From: Rodentolepis nana
Taxonomy: Eukaryota; Platyhelminthes; Cestoda; Cyclophyllidea; Hymenolepididae
Assembly: GCA_900617975.1 (NCBI GenBank)
Contig: UZAE01000719.1
Coordinates: forward strand, 1 to 19,215
Direction: 5' to 3'
DNA length: 19,215 nucleotides
The notes below the pieces were generated by a model that worked only from the letters and a program-made list of their open reading frames with translations, ran no database searches and was not told the origin of the DNA. Each line of letters starts with the position of its first letter. Within the stretch, counting starts at the first letter, position 1. The translations under genes and the position numbers were made by a program. This document shows, piece by piece, positions 11,195 through 19,204 of this stretch.

Positions 11195-11200
11195 TTTATT
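11195..11200 (-). terminator. Polyadenylation signal AATAAA of SEM1
   Basis: A canonical AATAAA on the minus strand starts 13 nt after the SEM1 stop codon, followed by T-rich sequence. This implies a very short 3' UTR ending before the NSD start. Confidence 0.7.
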
Positions 11201-11213
11201 AAACAACATAGCT

Positions 11214-11553
11214 TTACAACTTTGACGGGACAATTTCGGGAAGCACGAAAGCTTTGCCCAATTTCTGAAACTCAGCTCTAGAGAAAAAGATAAAACACGA
11301 CAAAAAATACCTTAGCGAATTCGAAAAATCCTCCTCCACGATGTCATCATCCCAATTGTCTTCCCAAAGTGAAACTTCGCCGTTATCATCGTTAGGACAA
11401 GCGGCACATTCTAAAAATTAAAATATACCTAAAAACAGTAAGCAAACCATCAGCAGGAAATTCCTCAAAATCATCGTCTGCCTCGAGAATCCCCAAGTCT
11501 ACAATAGGCTTCGCCTTGATATTACCATTTTCTTCCTTCGAGTTTACAGCCAT
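11214..11553 (-). CDS. SEM1: SEM1/DSS1, 26S proteasome lid subunit and BRCA2/TREX-2 partner
   Basis: Three exons (11553-11448, 11410-11311 and 11277-11214) encode 89 residues; the introns are only 37 and 33 bp with GT...AG ends. Residues 18-35 (VDLGILEADDDFEEFPAD) and the block WEDNWDDDIVEEDF followed by SNSLRAEFQKLG are the hallmark acidic and C-terminal helical segments of DSS1/SEM1. Known roles are as a tiny disordered subunit of the proteasome lid, of the BRCA2 repair complex and of the TREX-2 mRNA-export complex. The human protein is 70 residues; this one has about 11 extra at the N-terminus and a longer tail. The Asp-Trp-Ala after the first acidic block in human is replaced here by ECAAC with two Cys, so the first conserved Trp is missing. 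The ATG is the only start in frame that keeps the conserved block. NSD follows 132 bp downstream on the same strand. Confidence 0.95.
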
Positions 11554-13891
11554 GAGTAATGATTACGCAGGTTAGTGAGCCTAATTATGAATCAACGGGA
11601 GATAGTTTGCATATGAGTTCTCGAACTTCATAATTATGCCTATTACAATTGTAAGTCAACTTATTCTAATTGGATTATCTTATTTATTTAAATCTTTTAT
11701 CAATCTTATATATTATTATTAATACTTTACCGACAAAATTTCATTAAATATCAATATTTTAATCTACTAGGAATGAGGCTTTGGTAAATAGCTAGTTTAA
11801 AAAATTCATTCAATATGAAGGCGAACAATCCAACTCCTTAGATTTATATTTGGAGAATACCTTTAAATTTCTCTCATACAGCATGATTACACTTGTTTGA
11901 TTAAGGAAATTTGAAATAAATTGATTCTATTTTCATCTAAATTTAAACGAGTTATGAAATGTCACTACCCCTTTTATAGATGATGTTCAAAAAATCATTT
12001 ACAACTCAATTCGATCAAATCTTATATTAGTGATTTTCCTTCAGCTAATTCATCGGATTGATTTTAATCAAAATGAATCAATAATGTGTCATGTTCTCCA
12101 ATAACGTATGGATCATATGCTATTGATATGCTTTCCTCAAATAGCTCGCACGATTCTGATAGGAATCAATAATTTGATTCGCAATTTTTCATTTAATTTA
12201 ATGGGACTGATTTCAGGCTGGGAATTATTAAACCTCGGGCTTGAAATTATAACGCTTTTTAGCTATAAAAAATTCTGTAATGAGAATTACCTCGTTAAAT
12301 AAAATTGAAATGTTGCTTAGGTTTTAAACAGATGGTTTATACGAGACAAACGTAGCAGTTTTATAAAACGAATAATTTAGCAATCTTGCTCTTAACCACC
12401 ATTAGTTATCAGTTATTCACCATTGATGTGCAGAAATATGGACTGAAAACATATAAATGTCAGTTAAAAAGTTTAGTTCCACCAATGCCTAGTATGTTTA
12501 AAACTTAAAGAAATTTTCAAAGAAGTTGCATATCATGAATACAAATGCGAACGAGGTTAGCTTCATCAATATTACCTTACCCGAAGTCATTTATTCCATT
12601 CCAACGTTGTTCTTTATCCAGCTTCCATTGAGATTTAGTCAAAGAATTCCTTGCTTATAATCGCAATAATTTTCCCACAACCATTTACCTAAGTTTTTTA
12701 TAAATAATGATTTTTAAATAAGAAGATCTGAATCTATTGATTTTGCTATCGAAAACTTCAGTAATTGATAACAGCAAACACGTAAAACTATCTTTGAGTG
12801 GAGTCGAAAGCTCAAGAGATTTGATTATGAAAAAAAACTATTACATTAATTTACTCTTTCGCATCTGTGGTCAAATAACAGATTTTCTAAATATTTGACT
12901 AATGTTAAAAAATGCAAACTTTGATTTGTTTCTTCGTCGGGGAAAAATAAGTGTTAGAAACTAAATATTAAGGAAAAAACCGAAAAGAGGAATCTAAGCA
13001 AACGAATGATGAATGAAAGAAAACGCAATCGATAATCTATACTTTAGGATACGGACACATTCTTAAAGATTGCGAACTCCATATTGGTAAGCCTGAGATC
13101 AGACAAGACGTAAATAAATGTAAATCGTCCTCATTAAACCTGTAAAGGAAATTAAAAATAGAATAAGATACATTTTTAGCAGTACAGTTCACCGAGTAAA
13201 ACATGAAAAATGACAAAACAAACAAGTATATTTAGTACATTGAGCTCATCCAAGCTGATTTAACACATATAAATTTCTTTAGTGATATTACCAAAGATAA
13301 AATAAGTAAATCTAATTGAAGAAACACCGATGGGATGCTTAACTATCAACTAAATTGGTAGAGTAATTTTTTTCGGAAATAAGCATCACTGAACCCCACG
13401 TAAATGATTAAGGATTAATGAAAGGTTTGCTATCGGAAGTCTTTGATCCTGTCATTATTTATTACCCTAATGAACAATTTGGAAGTTCCTAAAATATTGT
13501 ACACGATGTAAAGTTGATGGAAATGACTTTTTTAAATAAATTTTATTGGCCTGAGTTGGTTATAAAAGGCTCCCGATAAATTTATGAATACAAATTTGAA
13601 AACTTTATTACCAATTTAGATGTTAAATTACGCAGAAGAGCGAGAGAAGTTAAATAGATACAAAATTTTCCATTACAGCCAAATAAGTAAAAAATTATAA
13701 AATACGTTATTAACGGCAAGCAAAATGAAGAAATACTATAAACAGAGAATATATTTGCGAAAGTAAAATATTATAAGTTAATATATTGCTGTCAAGCAAA
13801 TTACAACAACTATACTTAATTCTGAAATGTATGGTAATGAGCTATAACGGTATGATTAGAATTTTAATTATTACTAGATTTTTTCCAATAT
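11554..13891. other. AT-rich intergenic region between divergent genes
   Basis: About 2.3 kb between the SEM1 start (minus) and the retroposon upstream of the RRM gene (plus). Open frames are short, rich in Phe/Ile/Leu/Asn/Lys as expected from AT-rich DNA, and carry no domain. No RNA gene is recognised. The SEM1 promoter should lie at its left end, but no clear core element can be assigned. Confidence 0.55.
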
Positions 13892-13904
13892 TAAATATTT
13901 TAAA
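13892..13904. repeat. Left target-site duplication of copy C
   Basis: TAAATATTTTAAA is identical to 14222-14234 on the other side of the element. Confidence 0.8.
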
Positions 13905-14221
13905 TGGGGTGAGCAATAGACTTATATCCATGTGGTGCCCTCTGAGCAACGTAAACTCATACGGCAAAAAAGTCTTTTATCTGGAAGTTGACTTCTGACT
14001 TCAAACTACCATCACCCCACTGTGTCATATTCGACTACTTTCAGAGTACTCAATACACCTTTTTCTCTACCTTGGCCTGTCTCTTTTACATCTGTTAATC
14101 ATTATTCTGTCCTCCATCTCGACTTTTTGCCACTTTGATGTACCTTCCCCTCTGTGAAGTCTGAAATCAACTAAAGGGCGAATAATAACTATCGTAACGT
14201 CTGCCATTTGACATAAATAAA
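13905..14221 (+). mobile_element. SINE-like retroposon, copy C (full length)
   Basis: About 317 bp and colinear with copies B and D, from GGGGTGAGCAATAGACTTA through ACTCATACGGCAAAAAAG, TTTTACATCTGTTAATC, CACTTTGATGTACC, CTCTGTGAAG, AACTAAAGGGCGAATAATAA and GTCTGCCATTTG to a (TAAA)n tail. It is bounded by an exact 13-bp duplication (13892-13904 and 14222-14234). The palindrome CCACGTGG of copies B and D reads CCATGTGG here. It ends 215 bp before the start codon of the RRM/periphilin-like gene, in the same orientation, so it sits in that gene's promoter or 5' UTR region. Confidence 0.9.
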
Positions 14222-14234
14222 TAAATATTTTAAA
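14222..14234. repeat. Right target-site duplication of copy C
   Basis: TAAATATTTTAAA is an exact copy of 13892-13904. Part of it could also be read as the end of the (TAAA)n tail. Confidence 0.8.
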
Positions 14235-14419
14235 ATTATTTCCTTAACCTTTACACAATGCCATCAGCATTTTCCGATTTTAAATTTATAGTTCAGAATT
14301 TCTTATTAGATATTATTTTGAAACATCAAATCTTATGTTTTCAACTATTTTATATGACCTTGGCTGTAAATCCCAATGGTTTGTTTAACATACACCATTG
14401 ATTTTTTCATGTTCATTGA

Positions 14420-14428
14420 ACCATTTAG
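14420..14428 (+). promoter_or_regulatory. Candidate splice or trans-splice acceptor before the RRM gene ATG
   Basis: ACCATTTAG ends 8 nt before ATG 14437. A 3' splice site this close to the start codon is what a spliced-leader acceptor looks like in flatworms. A conventional 5'-UTR intron would give the same picture. Confidence 0.4.
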
Positions 14429-14436
14429 GCGTTGTG

Positions 14437-14549
14437 ATGAGTTACAGACGTCCCATTCCTCACAGAGTAAATCCTAGTTATGTTCCTCCTAGTCGTCATA
14501 CCATTTTCATCCGTGGTCTACCCGGATCGACCAACGTAGATTCCGTCAA
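14437..14549 (+). CDS. RRM/periphilin-like exon 1: start and RRM strand 1
   Basis: Residues 1-37 plus two nucleotides of codon 38. The start MSYRRPIPHR is followed by TIFIRGLP, the RNP2 motif of the RRM. The donor is GTAAGG; an in-frame TAA follows directly if it is not spliced, which supports the intron. Confidence 0.88.
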
Positions 14550-17500
14550 GTAAGGAAGCTCCTTACTTAATGTCTATATAAAATTAGGAACCACTTTTGT
14601 CAAGAAACTGATACAAAGTGCACAGTCGAGTTTTTCTCGACATCCGATGACAAAGTTAAGTTCTCCGTTGCGATTAGGTTTAAAAGCCATGAACTTGCAC
14701 GAGAGATGCTTACAAGGTAATCAGGTTCTTCGAATGTATGTTTTTTAGATACAATGGAAAGGAATTATTCGGTCACCCTATTGAAGTTACCTGGTTCAAA
14801 GATTTAAAAAAAGCTAGAGCTCGAGGTATAAATAAATATTAACTTCTATTATTTTTCATAGCATATGAAGAACAGCGTCTCAATAGATTTCGTTCAGTCA
14901 GAGGATTTCGAGGAAATCGGAATTATCAGGATCGCAGAATTCATGGTTATTCACCAAATCATGGGAGGGAGCGGTCATATTCCGGAGGTCCACCTTCAAA
15001 CCGTCGTTTCAGTAGGGGAATATCATGTTCTTCTCATTGCTCTTCCCGTTCGCATTCTGGATCTCCTAAACGGTAAATGCATCCCGTGTTAATTAATAAA
15101 TTTTAGAAGGCTGTATGCTCCAAGTGCCGTAAACGATTCTATTCCTGACCGCAGACGTTCTAATCGGAGATCTCGTAGTGCGTCATCTCGTTCCCGTTCG
15201 TCTTCTCGTTCTCTGTCGAATCGATCTTATCAAGCGAATCATGCTGCACCTGAAAGGAGATCTGGGCAAATTAGATCGCCATCTCATTACTCAAACGCCC
15301 CAGCGCCTACTTCTCAACAAGAACATGACGATAATAACCTTCTTAATGATCTGATCCATCTCCAAGCTAAAAACGTTAAATGTAAACCGTCACGCTATCG
15401 TAATTCTCGTTCCCGTAGTCGGTCTGGTTCATCAACTCGTTCTCAGTCTACATCAGCTCCTAAACGACAACAAAATCAGAGACATCGATCCCCTGTGTTG
15501 CCAAATTTAATTTTATCCAAGAATCAATCGCCAGAGAAAGAGTATGACCCATTTAAATAATTTTTTATCATTTGCCAGCACTATTTTAGTCTTACTCTTT
15601 AATTGGAAATAGATGGATAGTTGAATCTTGTTCGTTACCTAGTGTATCGGTATCTATCTTCTTTTTTCAAAATTAATTACTTTAGTTGATATAGAGTGAC
15701 TTAGTGAGATTACCTATCTATATCCCTGCGTTGGTTAACTTTAATAAAGTAACAGTATCTCTTTTTTGTCATGTTTGCGGCTTATACTATTCAGCGTTTA
15801 CAAAATCAGTACTCAAATTTTCACCATTACCTTTCATTTTAACTGTTATCTAACTTTTCTTTTCTCTCTAGTCAATCTTCACTACCAAATCTCTCCGGCT
15901 CCAACTGGCGTCCGTTAAATTTAACTGAGGAGTTGTCAACTGATGAACCTGAACCGCCAGCAAGATCTCTCTTTGCTGCTTATAGCGGCGGCAGTAACAA
16001 CAACAACAGTGACAAACCCAGGTTAAATGGTGGAAAGATTATTCTTTCTCCTCTAGTGTCTCAAAAACGTTCGAATGAAAGATCTTTATCTGAGATTGAT
16101 AACATTTCTCACAGTAGTTGTGAAAGAGAAAGAGGACGAAAAAGAAATGGAAGTGGTGATATGGCTTCTCCGATGGGTGTGGAAAATAATCATAGCTTTT
16201 CCTCAGGTCAACGGGAGAATTCTTCCCAAAAGTCAAAGGATGTTCTTATTCAGGAAAAGAAGGCGATTATAGAGGAGGTATGTTATTATTACCATTTAAA
16301 GTGCAGAAATCTACAAGTTTCAATCATGGGACAAGTTATTAAAGCAGCAAATAGCAAAGTTGTCGACTGGGTTAATATTGAATATATGGCATCAAGAGTC
16401 TCTTTTTGAATGATGAAATGCTATATATGGTTGTCATGTCCTGAATTTCGGATTAGTTCTTATCCACGGTATTCAATGCTTTTTGACAAATTAGTTCAGC
16501 TGAATGGCTGTTCAAGCCGCTTTGATTGAACTACACCTTCCTACATCCATGAACAGTAGATGGGTTTAGCAAAACATTTTAGATTTAACAGAGCTCTTGA
16601 GTTTGTCATGTTTTTTGTATTTTTTAATAAGCTATCTTAGATTCCCTGATTTAGAATATTTTATATTGTCATCACTTTTATAACACCTCGTTAGTTTCTA
16701 AATCGATAACTTTCTCTAATCTTTACCATCAGGTATACTAGAAACCCACTTAACCATTACCGCTTAACTTCATTTGCTGTTAGGTAATTATCAGCTGATC
16801 TTGATTGGCATGATCTAACATGTATTTGCTACACATCAGAAAACATTGTAATTGCTAACTAACTACTAGTATGAAAGTGATAATGGTTCTCACCTCTGTC
16901 TACTTTTTCATGCAATATTACATATTGAAAATGACTCTAACAGAGTAATGTTGAGATAAATGAAACTTTTAGATAAATTCTTTATTTTCGAAACTGTCGA
17001 CTGAGCACGAGCTTTTCAATCAAGGAGTTTACATCCCTTTCCAAGGTTATTGTTGGAGTTCTTTTTTCCTCTTGGCTCTCACTATAGGAAACTGACTTCC
17101 AAACTCCCTAAATACTAACAACAAATAATCAACTTATTAGTCTAATGTATCCAGCTCTCATCGTGCGCAACTGCAATGCCAGAGGGTTCGAATTCAGTGG
17201 TTCGCGTCGGATGAACGCCATGACCTACTGTAGTTTTCACTGTTATTCAAGGGAGAATTGCTGAATTCAAATTTCTAAACCTCTAGATTGATTTCGGAGT
17301 GCATTGTAACACTGGAAGATTGACTTATCTAATTGATTTCCTCTATTTATTACAGGAGTATAAAAAGGAATGTGAAACGTTTGCTACTGTTGCAAAGGTA
17401 TTCATCAGGTGCGTTCTACTCGTATTAATTTTTTCTTGTGTGTTTGAAGTGCTTTTTTGCATGCTCTACCATTTTTCTTCCATCAAAAAACTTCATTTTG

Positions 17501-18070
17501 CACTTTATTTCAGCCTCTGTTCTCTCATGGATTGGTTTTTATAATACCTGGATAATTATTTCCCTGCATTTCCACAGTGTCCCATACACTGCGTGCTTAT
17601 GATTACGTGCTAACAGATTGAGAAAGAAGTTGTAATTTATTTGCAAAAGCCAAATTGTCTATATATCGCATTGGTTATTATTACCTCTTATATTGTGGTG
17701 GAGCCTTATATACCATAACATCTGTCTGAGTTTCGTTATTGTCTATTGGCTTATTTGAGAAACATCTGCTGGTGAGGCCCTATTTATTTAGCCCATCGAT
17801 TAAATTGTCATTTGAATCAATAGGCATACGTAAGTTTACCTTAAGTGTGCTCTCTTTATAACTAATATATCCCACTCCCCCATGATAATGACTTTCATCC
17901 ATCAAATGTTCCTAACATGCTTTCTTCTATCTCCTTCTAGCAAGGACGATACATTGGAAGATAAACTTCTGCCATTACTAAAAACGATTCTGCATGAAAG
18001 GGGCCAGCAGAGTGTTGAGGAATTGCGGCTTTACATTTACAACTTGGAGACTGTCAATGGAAGCGCTTGA
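14437..18070 (+). CDS. RRM-RS protein with periphilin-type C-terminal domain
   Basis: Eight exons (14437-14549, 14588-14716, 14749-14825, 14862-15072, 15107-15541, 15872-16277, 17356-17408 and 17941-18070) total 1554 nt and encode 517 residues in one uninterrupted frame. Residues 22-98 form an RRM: RNP2 is TIFIRGLP, RNP1 is the degenerate VKFSVAIRF. Residues 110-315 are rich in Arg-Ser and Ser-Arg, as in SR-type nuclear RNA-binding proteins. Residues 458-517 (CETFATVAKVFISKDDTLED, then ILHERGQQSVEELRLYIY) match the helical C-terminal domain of periphilin-1, which in human dimerises and binds TASOR in the HUSH silencing complex. Human periphilin has a disordered Ser/Arg-containing N-terminus but no RRM. 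The inferred role is nuclear RNA binding linked to chromatin silencing or RNA processing; this is unproven. Introns 1-4 are 38, 32, 36 and 34 bp, later ones 330, 1078 and 532 bp. Confidence 0.87.
14588..14716 (+). CDS. RRM/periphilin-like exon 2: central RRM
   Basis: Residues 38-80 plus part of 81. It carries the first helix and the RNP1-like strand VKFSVAIRF, then the second helix HELAREMLT. RNP1 lacks the usual Gly-Phe-Gly-Phe, so RNA binding may be weaker or non-canonical. It is flanked by 38-bp and 32-bp introns. Confidence 0.88.
14749..14825 (+). CDS. RRM/periphilin-like exon 3: last RRM strand
   Basis: Residues 81-106 plus one nucleotide. YNGKELFGHPIEVTW is the typical final loop and strand of an RRM, followed by a Lys/Arg-rich exit. 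Confidence 0.88.
14862..15072 (+). CDS. RRM/periphilin-like exon 4: Arg/Gly/Ser-rich region
   Basis: Residues 107-176. Sequence rich in Arg, Gly, Ser and Tyr (RGFRGNRNYQDRR, then SSHCSSRSHSGSPKR), as in RGG/RS tails. The ATG-initiated open frame beginning at 14865 in another frame is a shadow. Confidence 0.85.
15107..15541 (+). CDS. RRM/periphilin-like exon 5: RS domain
   Basis: Residues 177-321 plus two nucleotides. Two dense RS blocks (RSRSASSRSRSSSRS, and NSRSRSRSGSSTRS) flank an acidic/Leu segment (DDNNLLNDLIHLQ). The donor GTATGA follows GAGAAAGA. If it is not used, the frame runs only six more codons to TAA at 15558-15560. Confidence 0.87.
15542..15871 (+). other. Intron 5 (330 bp) with alternative stop and AATAAA
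   Basis: Bounded by GTATGA and the strong acceptor TTTTCTTTTCTCTCTAG. Reading through from exon 5 gives TAA at 15558-15560, and AATAAA occurs at 15743-15748. It could therefore serve either as an intron or as an alternative 3' end. Confidence 0.75.
15743..15748 (+). terminator. Intronic AATAAA, possible alternative polyadenylation signal
   Basis: A canonical hexamer 183 bp after the alternative stop codon within intron 5, followed by T-rich sequence (CTCTTTTTTGTC). AATAAA is common by chance in AT-rich DNA, so this is only a candidate. Confidence 0.35.
15872..16277 (+). CDS. RRM/periphilin-like exon 6: disordered linker
   Basis: Residues 322-457, in frame with exon 5 (ga|t = Asp). It contains PEPPARSLFAAYSGG, an Asn/Ser run and a mixed-charge Arg/Glu/Lys stretch (ERERGRKRNGSG). 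It ends in a Lys/Glu helix start (EKKAIIEE) leading into the periphilin-type domain. The donor is GTATGT. The minus-strand frame here is a shadow. Confidence 0.87.
16278..17355 (+). other. Intron 6 (1078 bp)
   Basis: It lies between donor GTATGT and acceptor TTTATTACAG. AT-rich, no supported exon. At about 17160-17200 a tRNA-like fragment including GGGTTCGAATTC resembles a B box, but no tRNA fold is supported. Confidence 0.8.
17356..17408 (+). CDS. RRM/periphilin-like exon 7: first helix of periphilin domain
   Basis: A 53-bp exon encoding EYKKECETFATVAKVFI plus two nucleotides of Ser475. An earlier GT (after GCAAAG at 17398) would put exon 8 out of frame. The GTGCGT donor after ATCAG keeps the frame and restores the conserved Lys-Asp that follows in periphilin. 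Confidence 0.87.
17409..17940 (+). other. Intron 7 (532 bp)
   Basis: GTGCGT donor and TCTCCTTCTAG acceptor. Nothing else is recognised in it; the open frames crossing its ends are read-throughs of exons 7 and 8. Confidence 0.8.
17941..18070 (+). CDS. RRM/periphilin-like exon 8: C-terminal helices and stop
   Basis: Residues 475-517, then TGA. KDDTLEDKLLPLLK, ILHERGQQSVEELR and LYIYNLE are amphipathic helices in the order and spacing of the human periphilin C-terminus, where the equivalent Leu-His-Glu and Val-Glu-Glu-Leu are conserved. Confidence 0.9.
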
Positions 18071-18888
18071 AAGCAACAAGAGAGAACTTTACTGTATTAC
18101 ACAATTCAATAATCTCTTCTCTTATATCGCTGAAGTTGCTATTTTTTGCCATGATGATGTTGCAAGCATCGTTGCTGTTGTTGTTCTTATTTGGTTTTCT
18201 ATTCTACTTAGTAAGGATACATTGTACAGTCATGGTAGAATATATATTTGGCGGTTTATTCTGTTTTATTTGAAAGGGGACTGTTTAAGTTAGATTTAAA
18301 ATTTTGAAAAAAGGCGGTTTGGCTTTGTGGTTTTTTATTCAATTGAAATTGTATTATTCGTGTGATTGCATTGTGAAAGCGGGCGTAGTTCAGATCCCCT
18401 TGTAAGTAAATTAAGGTATTAACTTATCGAATTTTTGCCTTTGACGGATCATTTTATTATTTGGCATAGTTCCTATAGAGCTTTGTTAGCTTGTTCAAAG
18501 GGATCATTTTCAAATCGATTACTGAAGTAATGGAGATGTGGTCCTCTATTCCGAGACCAAGAGCAGATCCCCCTCCTGACTGGGTTTAATTGTGGGTGGT
18601 GGGCCATTGCTATTTTTACCGAAGCGCGTTGAGTCCATTGAAGGAAGTGAAAAAAAGCATTTGGGAAGAACCTTGAGCTACTCTTATTGGAAACTCACAT
18701 TCCGCTATTCCCCTTGTTTACCAGGTTTATTCGGTGCGGTTGCCCATCCACATTTCATGTCAGCCGAATTAGAAACGCGCTTTCAAATAAATCATTGTAA
18801 GGACTATCGCTTAGTTTATGTGAGTTTCGTTTATGGAAATCTCTTGTTTTCAAATGCTAATTTATGAACTTAAATTGTCCTTAGTTTT
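18071..18888. other. 3' flank of the RRM/periphilin-like gene
   Basis: About 0.8 kb with no supported gene. It contains the 3' UTR of the upstream gene; the first AATAAA I see is at 18786-18791, so the 3' UTR is either long or ended by a variant signal. An open frame at 18592-18867 has no recognisable domain. Confidence 0.5.
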
Positions 18889-18899
18889 ATATCTAATAG
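18889..18899. repeat. Left target-site duplication of copy D
   Basis: ATATCTAATAG is identical to 19205-19215. Confidence 0.85.
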
Positions 18900-19204
18900 G
18901 TGGAGTGTGCAATAGGCTTACCTCCACGTGGTGTTCCCTGGACAATGTATACTCATACGGCAAAAAAGTTCACAAACCGGCAGTTGATCTCTCACTTCAA
19001 ACTACCATGACACGACTGTATATCATATTTGACCACTTTCACAGTGCTCATCTTACCCTTTCTCTGCCTTTGTGCCTGTCTGTCTCTTTTATATCTGTGA
19101 ATCGACTTTTGTCACTTTGATGTTCCTCCTCCCCTCTGTGAAGCCCGAAGTCAGCTAAAGGGCTAATGATAACTATCAAAACGCCTGCCATTTGAAATAA
19201 ATAA
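18900..19204 (+). mobile_element. SINE-like retroposon, copy D (full length)
   Basis: About 305 bp from GTGGAGTGTGCAATAGGCTTACC to the (AAAT)n tail after GCCTGCCATTTG. Exact 11-bp duplications abut both ends, which fixes the element's borders to the base. A terminal inverted pairing GTGGAG (18900-18905) with CTCCAC (18922-18927) can fold into a 5' hairpin, overlapping the palindrome CCACGTGG (18924-18931). No coding capacity is evident. The intact duplication suggests a relatively recent insertion. Confidence 0.92.

Noticed and set aside
17155..17215. tRNA-derived SINE head around GTGCGCAACTGC and GGGTTCGAATTC
   Set aside because: It looks like a degenerate A/B box pair, but the spacing is short, the stems do not pair well, and no second copy exists in the window. 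A genome search would be needed.
17399..17399. Alternative donor directly after GCAAAG for exon 7
   Set aside because: It would join exon 8 out of frame and hit a stop within eight codons; the donor 10 nt downstream restores both frame and homology.
18592..18867. Open frame of 91 codons after the periphilin-like gene
   Set aside because: No recognisable domain, no clear splice context, and it runs towards a retroposon; treated as chance.
18833..19120. Open frame of 95 codons across retroposon copy D
   Set aside because: It is not preserved in copies B and C, so the element does not encode this product.
18900..19204. Hammerhead ribozyme in the retroposon, as known from some flatworm SINEs
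   Set aside because: I could not find the conserved CTGATGA and GAAA cores in the right arrangement in any copy.
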